Origin: Corynebacterium fournieri
Lineage (GTDB): Bacteria; Actinomycetota; Actinomycetes; Mycobacteriales; Mycobacteriaceae
Direction: 5' to 3'
Length of the DNA: 64,000 nucleotides
NCBI RefSeq assembly: GCF_030408775.1
Contig: NZ_CP047210.1
Location: 1,302,001 to 1,366,000, forward strand
Made by a program: the position numbers and the translations under genes. This document shows, piece by piece, positions 37,428 through 46,250 of this stretch (its first letter is position 1; each line of letters begins with the position of its first letter). Below the pieces are notes generated by a model that saw only the letters and a list, made by a program, of their open reading frames with translations, did no database searches and was not told where the DNA came from.

Positions 37428-38069
37428 GTGATGAAACCGGACACCACCTCCCCCATGTCCGCCGGCGGCGCGGGCGAGAGCAGGCAAGACCACGGCAGCA
37501 GCGAAACCTGGCCCGCAGAATTCAGCGCGGCAGTGGAATCCATGCACGCCGCGCGCCTGCGCCCCGAAATCACCCTGGGCACCATCCGCCCGCCGCAGCG
37601 CCCTGCGCCGTTCAGCCACGCTGTCGGCCTCGAGGTCGCGCACGCTGACGAGGACCACGTGCCCGTCGATTCCGAAGGCGACGCGTTCGGCCGCCTCATC
37701 CTGCTGCACTCCCCCGCCGCCGAGGAGGCGTGGGAAGGCACCATGCGCCTCGTCGCCTACATCCAGGCAGACATGGACGATGCCGTCGCCTCGGACCCGC
37801 TGTTGCCGGATGTGGCGTGGCAGTGGCTCAACGAGTCGCTCGCCGAAACTGGCGCTGGCTACACCAACCTCGGTGGCACCGTCACCTCCACCGCATCGGT
37901 ACGCTTCGGCGAAATTGGTGGCCCGCCGCGCGCGTACCAGTTGGAAATGCGCGCGTCGTGGACCGCGGAAGGCACCGACCTGCAGCACCATGTCGAGGCA
38001 TTTGCCAAGGTGCTAGCACACGTTGCGGGCCTGCCCCCAGAAGGTGTGTCCCAGCTCAGCCCGCGCTAG
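37428..38069 (+). CDS. DUF3000-family protein
   Basis: A 213-residue acidic cytosolic protein of the actinobacterial DUF3000 family. Function unknown. Family-like stretches include MHAARLRPEITLGTIRPPQR and the LPDVAWQWLNE region. It lies upstream of RNase D as in mycobacteria (Rv2680-Rv2681). The GTG start is chosen from the -10 spacing; the ATG at 37431 is equally possible. Its stop codon lies within the likely -10 box of the next gene. Confidence 0.85.
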   Translation: MMKPDTTSPMSAGGAGESRQDHGSSETWPAEFSAAVESMHAARLRPEITLGTIRPPQRPAPFSHAVGLEVAHADEDHVPVDSEGDAFGRLILLHSPAAEEAWEGTMRLVAYIQADMDDAVASDPLLPDVAWQWLNESLAETGAGYTNLGGTVTSTASVRFGEIGGPPRAYQLEMRASWTAEGTDLQHHVEAFAKVLAHVAGLPPEGVSQLSPR

Positions 38070-38072
38070 TTT
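38067..38072 (+). promoter_or_regulatory. Candidate -10 box, leaderless start of rnd, overlapping the DUF3000 stop
   Basis: TAGTTT, whose TAG is the stop codon of the upstream gene, is followed by TGTCCGT (7 nt) and the rnd ATG. No ribosome binding site. Confidence 0.4.
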
Positions 38073-38079
38073 TGTCCGT

Positions 38080-39282
38080 ATGCGTCACCGGCTGGACTAC
38101 GTTTTAGTTGACTCGCCCGCCGCTTTTGAACAAGCGGCGGGCGCGCTCGCGCGCGGGCGGGGCCCGTTCGCAGTGGACACCGAACGCGCCTCTTCATTTC
38201 GCTACGGCAACCGAGCCTTCTTAGTGCAGGTGCGCCGCCGTGGCGCGGGAACGTTTCTCATCGCACCCGAAGGACACCGCGATGAAGCACAAGAGGCCTT
38301 CGCCCCAGTACTCAACGGCGCAGAATGGATCATCCACGCCGCCGGCGAGGACCTGCGCAGCCTGGCGCACCTAGGTCTTCGACCCGGCGTGCTCTTCGAC
38401 ACTGAGCTCGCTGCACGACTCGCTGGTTACAGCCGCCCCAACCTGGCGGCGATGGTTGAGCGTTTTGTCGGAGTCGAATTGGAAAAGGGGCACGGCCACG
38501 AAGACTGGTCCCGCACACCGCTGCCGGCAGCGTGGCAGGACTACGCCGCGCTCGACGTGGAATATCTAAACGAACTCGCCGAGGCTCTCACTGAAGTCCT
38601 CGACGCCGACGGCAAACTCGAGTGGGCGTTCCAAGAGTTCAACCACCTCATCACCGCCTATTCGCTTTCCCCCCAAAAGGAAAAGACGTGGCGCGACATC
38701 AAGGGGTTGTCCTCACTGCGCAACCAGTCGAGCCTCCAGGTAGCACGCGAGCTATGGAACTCACGCGAGGAGCTCAGCGCCCAGAAGGACATCTCCCCCG
38801 GCCGGCTGCTGTCCAACCGGGCATTGGTGGACATTGCGAGAGCAGAACCAGCCACGTCCCGCGACCTGACTTCCGCCGCCGGTCGGGGACATCTGCCCCC
38901 GCGGGAAGTGCGGCGTTGGCTGAGCGTGGTCGAGACCGCGCTTGAAGCTGACCCGGCCACGTGGCCGAAGCGCCGTGAGCCGAGCCCGGACGCCACCCCG
39001 TCGAAATCCGGCTGGGAGCGCCATTACCCAGATTCGTGGCGGGTGCTGCAGACGTGTCGTGCCGAGATCGCACGGGCCGCCTCCGATTTGGATGTCCAGC
39101 CCGAGATCTTGCTTACCCCCGCCATTTTGCGGGAGGCGGTGTGGAATGCGCCGACAAGCGAGGCGTGGGATACGCACCAGGCTGCCGCCGCGCTTCAAAC
39201 TGCAGGTGCGCGCCCCTGGCAAGTTGCTATCACCGCGCCGATCCTCGCTGCCGCCCACGCAGAGATGACTGCGTCCGACTAG
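38080..39282 (+). CDS. rnd: Ribonuclease D-family 3'-5' exonuclease with HRDC domain
   Basis: Trims RNA 3' ends, mainly tRNA precursors. The 400-residue protein has a DEDDy exonuclease domain: DTE (AVDTERASSF), D in AAGEDLRSL, and YAALDVEYL supplying Y and D. An HRDC-type helical domain follows near residues 205-285 (WNSREELSAQKDISPGRLL) and a further C-terminal domain. The start follows the DUF3000 stop by 10 nt without a ribosome binding site. Confidence 0.93.
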   Translation: MRHRLDYVLVDSPAAFEQAAGALARGRGPFAVDTERASSFRYGNRAFLVQVRRRGAGTFLIAPEGHRDEAQEAFAPVLNGAEWIIHAAGEDLRSLAHLGLRPGVLFDTELAARLAGYSRPNLAAMVERFVGVELEKGHGHEDWSRTPLPAAWQDYAALDVEYLNELAEALTEVLDADGKLEWAFQEFNHLITAYSLSPQKEKTWRDIKGLSSLRNQSSLQVARELWNSREELSAQKDISPGRLLSNRALVDIARAEPATSRDLTSAAGRGHLPPREVRRWLSVVETALEADPATWPKRREPSPDATPSKSGWERHYPDSWRVLQTCRAEIARAASDLDVQPEILLTPAILREAVWNAPTSEAWDTHQAAAALQTAGARPWQVAITAPILAAAHAEMTASD

Positions 39283-39293
39283 GACTTCCTAGT

Positions 39294-41219
39294 TTAAACG
39301 TCAGGGTCAGCCAAGCTGCCCGCCCACGCTCGCACCTGCTCGGCTGCGGAGGCAGGATCGAGACCGTATTCCTGCAGGATCTCGCCGCGCGAGGCGTGCA
39401 GCGGGAAGATATCCGGGAATGCGAGTTGCCTCACCGGCACGTCCACCTCCGCGGCAGCAAGTGCCTCAACCACAGCGGATCCGACACCACCGCGGACGAC
39501 GCCGTCTTCGTAGACGACCACCAGGTCTGCATCTGCCGCCAGGCTCAGCACGTCCGCGGAAACAGGGACGACCCACCGCGGGTCGACCACCGTCGCGCGG
39601 ATGCCGTCGCCGCGCACTGCTTCCGCCACCTCGAGTGCGTAGGGCGCAAATGCGCCGACCGCCACGATGAGCACGTCGATATCGTCTTCGGTGCCCTCGC
39701 CTTCTGGTCGCGCGAGCACGTCGGTGCCGCCAGCGAGGCGCTCCAACGCGACGATGTCCGGTCCTGCTGCACCTTTGGGGAAGCGGACTACCGTCGGGCC
39801 GTCGTCAATCGCGATCGCCTCGGCGAACTCCTCGCGCAGCCGCGCCGTATCGCGCGGCGCGCTGATGCGGATACCCGGCACGATGGAAGAAATCGCCATG
39901 TCCCACACGCCGTTGTGGCTCGCGCCGTCTGACCCAGTCACGCCCGCGCGGTCGAGCACCAATGTGACAGGCTGGTCAATCAAGCCGACATCCATCAGCA
40001 GCTGGTCAAAAGCGCGGTTGAGGAATGTCGAGTAGACCGCGACCACGGGATGCAACCCACCGAGCGCCATCCCGGCCGCGGAGGTCACCGCGTGCTGTTC
40101 CGCGATGCCCACGTCGAAGAAACGGTCCGGGAATTGCTCCGCAAACGGCTGCAACCCAGTCGGCCCCGCCATCGCGGCGGTGATTGCGACGATGTCGTCG
40201 CGTTCGTGGCCCGCGCGCAGCAGCTCCTCCGTGAACACGGACGTCCACCCGGGCTTGGTCGCTGCGAGCGCTTCGCCGGTAACCGGGTCGATCGCGCCAG
40301 TGGAGTGCATCTGATCCGCCACGTTATTCACCGCCGGGGCGAACCCATGGCCCTTCTCGGTCACCACGTGCACGATCAGCGGGCCTTCGTAGCGCTTCGC
40401 GTACTTGAACGCGTTGAGCAAGCTCTTGATGTCGTGGCCTTCCACAGGCCCGACGTACTTGATGCCGAGCTCGGCGAACATCTCGGAGGGCAGCACCTGG
40501 TACTTCACGCCCTCTTTGATCGCATGCAACGCATCAAAGGTGCGCTCACCCACCCAGCCCATGGATTTCAGGGTCTTTTTGCCCGACTCCATCACTTCGT
40601 CGTAGGCCGGCTGCATGCGAATCGCCGCGAGCTGGTCCCGCAGCTTAGTCAGGTTGTTGGCGAACCCGCCGATGGTTGGCGAGTAGGACCGGCCGTTGTC
40701 GTTGACGACGATGACGACATTGCGGTTCGCCGCCGCGATGTTGTTCAGTGCCTCCCAGCACATGCCGCCGGTTAACGCACCATCGCCAACCACGGCAACC
40801 ACGTTGTCCTCGCTGTGGCCCGTCAGCGCTTTCGCCTTGGACAGACCATCCGCGTACGACAGCGACGCGCTGGCGTGGGAGGATTCCGTCCAGTCGTGCT
40901 CAGACTCCGCACGCGACGTGTAGCCGGAAAGGCCACCCTTCTTGCGCAGCGACTCGAACTGCCCGCCGCGGCCGGTGAGGATCTTGTGCACGTACGACTG
41001 GTGGGACGTGTCAAAGATCATCGGCTCGTCGGGCGAGTCGAAGATGTAGTGCAGCGCGATAGTCAGCTCCACCACGCCAAGGTTGGGCCCCAAGTGGCCG
41101 CCGGTGGCGGAAACCTTCTGAATCAGCATCTCGCGGATCTCATCCGCGAGGTCATTGAGCTGCGCAGGAGAAAGTTTGCGGACATCCGCTGGCGTTGCAA
41201 TGTGCTCGAGCAGTGCCAC
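39294..41219 (-). CDS. dxs: 1-deoxy-D-xylulose-5-phosphate synthase
   Basis: First enzyme of the MEP isoprenoid pathway, joining pyruvate and glyceraldehyde 3-phosphate with thiamine diphosphate. The 641-residue transketolase-like protein has [12 protein letters not shown], the catalytic-region [11 protein letters not shown], the thiamine motif GDGALTGG...NN and [10 protein letters not shown] in the pyrimidine domain. The GTG ([13 protein letters not shown]) gives the usual N-terminus and has AAGGAG 12 nt upstream; an earlier GTG at 41258 would add 13 residues. Convergent with rnd. Confidence 0.95.
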   Translation of the reverse strand: MALLEHIATPADVRKLSPAQLNDLADEIREMLIQKVSATGGHLGPNLGVVELTIALHYIFDSPDEPMIFDTSHQSYVHKILTGRGGQFESLRKKGGLSGYTSRAESEHDWTESSHASASLSYADGLSKAKALTGHSEDNVVAVVGDGALTGGMCWEALNNIAAANRNVVIVVNDNGRSYSPTIGGFANNLTKLRDQLAAIRMQPAYDEVMESGKKTLKSMGWVGERTFDALHAIKEGVKYQVLPSEMFAELGIKYVGPVEGHDIKSLLNAFKYAKRYEGPLIVHVVTEKGHGFAPAVNNVADQMHSTGAIDPVTGEALAATKPGWTSVFTEELLRAGHERDDIVAITAAMAGPTGLQPFAEQFPDRFFDVGIAEQHAVTSAAGMALGGLHPVVAVYSTFLNRAFDQLLMDVGLIDQPVTLVLDRAGVTGSDGASHNGVWDMAISSIVPGIRISAPRDTARLREEFAEAIAIDDGPTVVRFPKGAAGPDIVALERLAGGTDVLARPEGEGTEDDIDVLIVAVGAFAPYALEVAEAVRGDGIRATVVDPRWVVPVSADVLSLAADADLVVVYEDGVVRGGVGSAVVEALAAAEVDVPVRQLAFPDIFPLHASRGEILQEYGLDPASAAEQVRAWAGSLADPDV

Positions 41220-41313
41220 AGTCCTGTCGTACTCCTTCGCATTTTCGGACGCGCCCACCGCGGGTGCGTCTGCCGTGTAGTTCTCGTTAGTTTACACGTC
41301 CGGCCGCGCGCCC

Positions 41314-42585
41314 CTATCCGGCGCGTGATGCTGGTTCGAGCAGAGCAATCGTTTCGAAATGGTGGGTGTTCGGAAACGCGTCGATAAGCGTCATGCGAGT
41401 TACCGCATAGCCCTGCTCACCGAAGCCCGCCAGGTCGCGGGCGAACGTGGCCGGGTCGCAGCCGACGTGGATGATACGCTCCGGCCGGGCCGCGGCGATT
41501 GCTTGCACCACCTGCGCACCTGCCCCTGCCCGCGGCGGATCCAAAACGACCAGTCCCGGAGTTGGCAATTGACCGACCAACGCCGCCACGTCGCCGTGGT
41601 GCATGTGCAGCGGCAGCTCTTCCGCGACTTGCTGGCGGTGTGCGGCGGCGGCGCTGGAGTAATCCACCGATTCAATCGTCCCTCCGCCCAGGGCGTCGGC
41701 GATGGCGGGGGCAAATGCGCCGACACCGCCGTAGAGGTCCCAGCCGACGCGGCTGGCGTAGTCCGCACGACCCCAACGCGCGATCACATTCGAGTACTCC
41801 TCGGGAGCACGGCGGTGCGCCTGCCAGAATGCGGTGGGCGGGAAGACGTATTCGAAACCACGCACCCGCTCAACCACCCGGCCGGGCCCTTCAAGGACAC
41901 GCTCGACGCGCTCCACGCGGCGGCCCCGCTGCGCAGCTTGGGTTTCCACCACATGACGCGCACCCTCGGCGTCGACGGCGACGACCAGCTCCGCTCCCGG
42001 AGTGAACGTGCGCGCGCCCTCGCCTACCACGCCGTCGAGCAAGCTTGGGACAGGTTGGGTGCACTGCTTGTCTGAGACAACCTCCGTGGACCGAGCGCGA
42101 CGCACGCCAACACGGCCGTTTCCATCGACGCCCAACCGCACGCGGGTGCGCCAGCCTGTCACCGGCTGCAGCTGCATCGCTCCCACTGCAGAAAGGTCGA
42201 TGTTGTCCAGCACGCCGGACCGAGAGGACAAGGTAGTCAGTTGGCCGGAAAGAACCTCGCGCTTGAGCTGTAGCTGAGCCTCTGGGTCGATGAAGGAAAA
42301 ATCGCAGCACCCCGCCCCAACGGCCGCCGCGCGGCACGTGGGTTCGATCCGGTGTGCAGAAGCCTGCACGACCGCGGTCGTTTCGGCGCGCGCCCAGCGC
42401 TTCTTCACCTTGGTCAGTGTGGCATCGACAACATCGCCGGGGATGGCGCCGCGGACAAACACAACCCGCCCGTCGGGTGCGTCTGCAATGCCTTCTCCCC
42501 CATGCGCCATGGCGCGCACGTGCAAGCGCACCGGCTCGCCCGCTGTCAGTGCGGGTGAGCCGGTGCTGTCGCGTGTGTCAGCCAC
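41314..42585 (-). CDS. TrmA/RumA-family RNA m5U methyltransferase with TRAM domain
   Basis: SAM-dependent RNA (uracil-5) methyltransferase; the substrate, rRNA or tRNA, is not determined. The 423-residue protein starts with a TRAM domain (GEPVRLHVRAMAHGGEGI), then a Cys-rich segment (CRAAAVGAGCCDFSF) that may bind an Fe-S cluster as in RumA, and a Rossmann domain with DLYGGVGAFA, LDPPRAG and catalytic Cys in HVGCDPATFARD. The GTG directly follows the stop of the DUF3710 gene. Confidence 0.92.
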   Translation of the reverse strand: MADTRDSTGSPALTAGEPVRLHVRAMAHGGEGIADAPDGRVVFVRGAIPGDVVDATLTKVKKRWARAETTAVVQASAHRIEPTCRAAAVGAGCCDFSFIDPEAQLQLKREVLSGQLTTLSSRSGVLDNIDLSAVGAMQLQPVTGWRTRVRLGVDGNGRVGVRRARSTEVVSDKQCTQPVPSLLDGVVGEGARTFTPGAELVVAVDAEGARHVVETQAAQRGRRVERVERVLEGPGRVVERVRGFEYVFPPTAFWQAHRRAPEEYSNVIARWGRADYASRVGWDLYGGVGAFAPAIADALGGGTIESVDYSSAAAAHRQQVAEELPLHMHHGDVAALVGQLPTPGLVVLDPPRAGAGAQVVQAIAAARPERIIHVGCDPATFARDLAGFGEQGYAVTRMTLIDAFPNTHHFETIALLEPASRAG

Positions 42586-43593
42586 TTACTCGGCGGCCGG
42601 CGGGGTTGCGCCGCCGGCGTTCGTACTGCCCCCGTTTGCGCGGCGCTCGCGCAACTCCTGCAGCTGCTTCTGATTCTCAGCGTTTTGAGCAATGATCTGC
42701 TTCAGCGCGTCGCTCAGCGCGTTGGGGTTGCCCTCTGCCGGCGCCTGCTCGGTGGCCTGGCCTTGGCGTGCGCGCGCCTCGGCGGCGGCCTGCACCTGCT
42801 GCGCGAGCTGCGCCGGCAGCACCACCTGCAGGGAGTTACCGGCCAGGATCGGGTCCTCGCCGCGGTAGACAAAGGAGCGGGCGATGGTCTCGCGCCCGAT
42901 TTCCGCGAGCTGATCTTCGGAACCGGTCGGCGCCGCCAAGGTGACGCGGTAGAACCAACGCGGGCCTTCCACACCGACGATGCGGATCACGCCGTTGGTG
43001 CCCGTGCCAACCACTTCCTGGCCCCACGGGCCCTGCTGGATTTCCACCGGCATTCCCTCGGAGCGCATGCCCTGGATAATTTCTTCTGCGGATTCCTCCC
43101 ACAGGCCGCCGGTGCGAGGCGCGGCGAAGGCGACCGGGGTGATACGGCCGTAGCGGGTGACAATGTGGACCATCTTCGGGCCCTGCTCACCCATTTCCAC
43201 CTGCACCTGGGATTCCTTCGGCAGCGGGATGCGGATCGAGCCGAGGTTGAGGGTGACGTTGGAGAAGTCGGTGAAATCGAAGTCCTCGATGTCAACGTTG
43301 TCGCCGTCGAAGGGGCCGGTGGATCCGCCGACCGGGTCGTAATCCGTCAGCGCTTCCACGCCCGCAGCGGCAGAAGCGACAGGAGCAGCCTCGCGCTTTT
43401 CGACGTTCGAAGCGTCCGCCACGTCATCGGCCTTAGGCGCCTGTTCGGCTGGCGCAGCTTGCTCGGCTGGCACAGCATCAGCCTCTGGCGCGACAGACTC
43501 GGTCGCATCAGTCTGCGGCTCGAGCGGCGACGACTCTACTGCACGCTCTTCCTGCTGCTTCTTCTTTTTCTTGCCAAACGGCCAAAATGCCAT
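42586..43593 (-). CDS. DUF3710-family protein
   Basis: A 335-residue actinobacterial protein. A basic N-terminus (WPFGKKKKK) is followed by a ~90-residue Ala/Glu/Pro low-complexity region and then the DUF3710 domain (GPFDGDNVDIEDFDFTD; SIRIPLP; GPRWFYRV). The C-terminal tail is rich in Gln, Ala and Gly. No catalytic motif is recognised. It lies between dut and the methyltransferase gene, as in mycobacteria. Confidence 0.88.
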   Translation of the reverse strand: MAFWPFGKKKKKQQEERAVESSPLEPQTDATESVAPEADAVPAEQAAPAEQAPKADDVADASNVEKREAAPVASAAAGVEALTDYDPVGGSTGPFDGDNVDIEDFDFTDFSNVTLNLGSIRIPLPKESQVQVEMGEQGPKMVHIVTRYGRITPVAFAAPRTGGLWEESAEEIIQGMRSEGMPVEIQQGPWGQEVVGTGTNGVIRIVGVEGPRWFYRVTLAAPTGSEDQLAEIGRETIARSFVYRGEDPILAGNSLQVVLPAQLAQQVQAAAEARARQGQATEQAPAEGNPNALSDALKQIIAQNAENQKQLQELRERRANGGSTNAGGATPPAAE

Positions 43594-43667
43594 CGCTGGT
43601 CACTCCCTTAGTTGTGGTCGCAGATGTGTGGATTAATTGTGTTTACGGCTAAAGACTGTAGTCCGCG

Positions 43668-44150
43668 TCAGTGTGTGCCTGTCGAGCCGTACCCGCCACT
43701 TCCGCGTTGCGTCTCGTCGAGCTGATCGACCTCTTCGAACCCGACCAATTCAACCCGCTGGACAACCAGCTGCGCGATGCGCATGCCGCGGGTGATCTCA
43801 ATGGGCTCGCTCCGGTCGGTGTTGAGCAGGCACACCTTCAATTCGCCACGGTAACCGGCATCGATGGTGCCGGGAGTGTTCACAATGCTCAACCCGTGCT
43901 TCGCCGCCATGCCGGAGCGCGGGTGGATAAGCCCGACGGTTCCCACCGGCAGGGCGATAGCCACGCCAGTGCCCACCAGCGCACGCTCCCCCGGCTGCAG
44001 CACCAGGTCCTCGGCTGAATACAGGTCCGCTCCCGCATCCTCGGGGTGCGCCCGGTTCGGCATTGGAAGTTCCGGGTCAAGCCGTTTCATCGGAATCGGC
44101 GGCAGTGCGTCCCACCCGGTCGTGCTGTGCTCGCTGCTTTGCTGTTCCAC
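43668..44150 (-). CDS. dut: dUTP diphosphatase
   Basis: Hydrolyses dUTP to dUMP, protecting DNA from uracil. The 160-residue trimeric-type enzyme shows motif 1 ([11 protein letters not shown]), motif 2 ([10 protein letters not shown]), motif 3 ([17 protein letters not shown]), motif 4 ([11 protein letters not shown]) and motif 5 ([10 protein letters not shown]). The GTG start is chosen because TAGGGT lies exactly 7 nt upstream; a GTG three codons earlier is the alternative. Divergent from the DUF3093 gene. Confidence 0.96.
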   Translation of the reverse strand: MEQQSSEHSTTGWDALPPIPMKRLDPELPMPNRAHPEDAGADLYSAEDLVLQPGERALVGTGVAIALPVGTVGLIHPRSGMAAKHGLSIVNTPGTIDAGYRGELKVCLLNTDRSEPIEITRGMRIAQLVVQRVELVGFEEVDQLDETQRGSGGYGSTGTH

Positions 44151-44157
44151 TCCGCCC

Positions 44158-44163
44158 ACCCTA
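44158..44163 (-). promoter_or_regulatory. Candidate -10 box, leaderless start of dut
   Basis: The minus strand reads TAGGGT, GGGCGGA (7 nt), then GTG. No well-placed ribosome binding site. Confidence 0.35.
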
Positions 44164-44229
44164 CGTGAGACAGTCCTGCGGGGATACACCGGAAGCTGGA
44201 TGGAAGTAGGCCACCGAGCCAGCCCCGCC

Positions 44230-44235
44230 TATTGT
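44230..44235 (+). promoter_or_regulatory. Candidate -10 box, leaderless start of the DUF3093 gene
   Basis: TATTGT is followed by GGGAGGG (7 nt) and the GTG at 44243. The purine run looks like a ribosome binding site but touches the start codon, so it is too close to work as one. Confidence 0.4.
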
Positions 44236-44242
44236 GGGAGGG

Positions 44243-44788
44243 GTGAGTGAGACCTCGTCGACCCCTACGAATCCCGGATCCGGCAGCGCCGCTACCCGCG
44301 CGTCAGCGACGCAGCCGAAGGTGCTGTACACGGAGCGGCAGTGGGTGCCCTGGTACTGGTGGGTAGCCCTGGCAGGCCTGGCGCTGCTGCTTGCCGGGCA
44401 GTTTGGACTCAACCGCAACATCTGGTGGTTCATTGTCCCGCTCGTGTTGTTCACGGCACTGTTCGCGTGGTTCCTGTTTTGGCTTTCACGCACGACAGTG
44501 TCCGTGGAACAGGACACGGACGGCACCCGTTGGCTGCTCGTGGAAGACGCGAACCTGCCCGACACCGTTGTCTCCCGGTCCATGGTGGTGCCGGGCTCCG
44601 CACGCCAAAACGCGTTGGGCCGGCAGTTGGATCCGGCCGCTTTCCTTGTGTCTCGCCCGTGGGTCAGTGAGCACATCTTGGTTGTGCTCGACGACCCGGA
44701 GGATCCCACCCCCTACTGGCTCGTTTCTGCGAAGCACCCGGAAGAGGTGTTGGCGGCTTTTGCTCCCGAGACGGTCGCGGGCGAATAG
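44243..44788 (+). CDS. DUF3093-family membrane protein
   Basis: A 181-residue protein with two membrane helices near residues 38-76 (WWVALAGLALLLAGQF; WFIVPLVLFTALFAWFLFWL) and a C-terminal cytoplasmic domain ending PTPYWLVSAKHPEEVLAAF. Function unknown. Divergent from dut, the usual actinobacterial arrangement (Rv2697c/Rv2698). Confidence 0.88.
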   Translation: MSETSSTPTNPGSGSAATRASATQPKVLYTERQWVPWYWWVALAGLALLLAGQFGLNRNIWWFIVPLVLFTALFAWFLFWLSRTTVSVEQDTDGTRWLLVEDANLPDTVVSRSMVVPGSARQNALGRQLDPAAFLVSRPWVSEHILVVLDDPEDPTPYWLVSAKHPEEVLAAFAPETVAGE

Positions 44789-44809
44789 GCCTTCGGAGCC
44801 GATGACACG

Positions 44810-44848
44810 AAAGGGCGACGCCACCTTCCAAGGTGGCGCCGCCCTTTG
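44810..44848. terminator. Strong bidirectional terminator
   Basis: AAAGGGCG-A-CGCCACCTT pairs with AAGGTGGCG-C-CGCCCTTT around a 2-base loop, with A and T ends on each side, between convergent DUF3093 and DUF4193 genes. Confidence 0.85.
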
Positions 44849-44867
44849 GTCGTCGTGAAGCGAGTGC

Positions 44868-45161
44868 CTACTCGCAGTCGAGACAGATCTTGGAACCGTC
44901 GTCCTCGGTGTAGGCGAGGCGGTTGTTCTTCTGCACGAGGAAGCAGGACGCGCAGGTGAATTCGTCGTCCTGGCGGGGCTTGACCTCGACGTTGAGCTCC
45001 TCGCCGGAGAGGTCCTGGGTCGGCGGCTCGACCGGCTCGACAATCTCGCCGTCGTCATCCATGCTGCTGCCGGCTACCTCGGCGGCCTTGAGCCCTTCCA
45101 AGGAATCGGTCTCAATGTCGTCGTCCATCCGACGGCGCGGCGCATCGTAATCGGTGGCCAT
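44868..45161 (-). CDS. DUF4193 small zinc-binding-like protein
   Basis: A 97-residue acidic protein. The C-terminus has two CxxC pairs (CASC and CLDC) that probably bind zinc; the N-terminus MATDYDAPRRR is typical of the actinobacterial DUF4193 family. Members are near-universal in actinobacteria and unassigned in function. GGAGG lies upstream of the ATG. Confidence 0.92.
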   Translation of the reverse strand: MATDYDAPRRRMDDDIETDSLEGLKAAEVAGSSMDDDGEIVEPVEPPTQDLSGEELNVEVKPRQDDEFTCASCFLVQKNNRLAYTEDDGSKICLDCE

Positions 45162-45313
45162 GGTGGTGTGTCCTCCAGCTCAGCGTGGTCGCCCCGGAAG
45201 GGGGCTGAATGTCGTTATTTGAGCGGAATACTAGGTCATCCACATAGCCCTGTCATCCTCCCAGCTCACAATGCGAAACTATCGAATGTAGCGCGACATG
45301 TCGGGCGCGTTTG

Positions 45314-45319
45314 TACACT
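45314..45319 (+). promoter_or_regulatory. Candidate -10 box, leaderless start of ppgK
   Basis: TACACT is followed by GCCCAGC (7 nt) and the ATG at 45327. No ribosome binding site. Confidence 0.45.
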
Positions 45320-45326
45320 GCCCAGC

Positions 45327-46085
45327 ATGACAGAAAATGCACTCGGGTTCGGGGTAGATATCGGCGGGTCCGGCGTCAAGGGCGCCGTGGTCGACCTGCG
45401 CACGGGCGACTTCGTCGGCGAGCAAGTCACTGTTGCTACTCCGCAACCTGCCACCCCGGAGGCCGTTGCCGAGGTGGTCGCACAGATCGTGCGGCAGTGC
45501 GAATGGGCCGGCCCTGTCGGCATCACTGTGCCGTCCGTGATCACCCAGCAGGTCGCGCTCACCGCAGCGAACATCGACCCGTCCTGGGTGGGCGCAAATG
45601 TGCGGGAGGTGTTCTCCGCCGCCCTGCAGGGGTCGAACGTTGCGGTGCTCAACGACGCGGATGCCGCCGGACTAGCGGAAGTGGCCTTTGGCGACGAGGC
45701 CGCCCGCAGTGGAGCTGTCGTTTTCCTCACCTTCGGCACCGGCATCGGATCAGCGTTTCTCATGGATGGGACGCTGTTTCCAAACACCGAACTCGGGCAC
45801 ATGCTTATCGACGGCGCGGAGGCGGAGCAGTTCGCCTCCTCTGCAGCGCGCGACCGCGAGGCGTTGAATTACAGCCAGTGGGCGCAGCGGGTGGATCGCG
45901 TGCTGCATGAATTCAGCAAGCTGTTTAACCCAACAGCGTTCGTGGTGGGCGGCGGCATCTCTCAAAACGCTGATCAGTGGGTGCCTCTGCTGACCGTGGA
46001 CGTCCCAGTGGTCCCGGCTGCGCTGCGCAACCGCGCAGGCATCGTGGGCGCAGCGATGGCCGCCCGCGACCATGTCGCACCGTAG
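45327..46085 (+). CDS. ppgK: Polyphosphate/ATP glucokinase
   Basis: Phosphorylates glucose using polyphosphate or ATP. The 252-residue ROK-fold enzyme has the phosphate loop DIGGSGVKGA near the N-terminus, catalytic Asp in VLNDADAAGLAE, and FGTGIGSAF. The known neighbour suhB, encoded beside ppgK in C. glutamicum, is not present here. It lies upstream of sigA in the same direction. Confidence 0.93.
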   Translation: MTENALGFGVDIGGSGVKGAVVDLRTGDFVGEQVTVATPQPATPEAVAEVVAQIVRQCEWAGPVGITVPSVITQQVALTAANIDPSWVGANVREVFSAALQGSNVAVLNDADAAGLAEVAFGDEAARSGAVVFLTFGTGIGSAFLMDGTLFPNTELGHMLIDGAEAEQFASSAARDREALNYSQWAQRVDRVLHEFSKLFNPTAFVVGGGISQNADQWVPLLTVDVPVVPAALRNRAGIVGAAMAARDHVAP

Positions 46086-46167
46086 CCGTCGTGCACAGGT
46101 GTTGTACGGTGAGTGCCGTTCAACGATTGGCAGACGGGGACTAGGAATACGATCCGCTGCTGACTGT

Positions 46168-46173
46168 TATTAT
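46168..46173 (+). promoter_or_regulatory. Possible -10 box for sigA
   Basis: TATTAT lies in the 165-nt gap before sigA. No good -35 is seen, so this is a weak call. Confidence 0.25.
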
Positions 46174-46250
46174 TGGCGGTCTGAAAAATTTGGGACGCAT
46201 ACGTACCCTGGATTGCCAGTGGTAAGGTCCGATGACTCGAAAGGGCATAC

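Noticed and set aside
41271-41300. Inverted repeat CGTGTA...TACACG between dxs and the methyltransferase gene
   Set aside because: Only 6-bp arms with a 13-nt loop and no T-tract; not distinguishable from chance.
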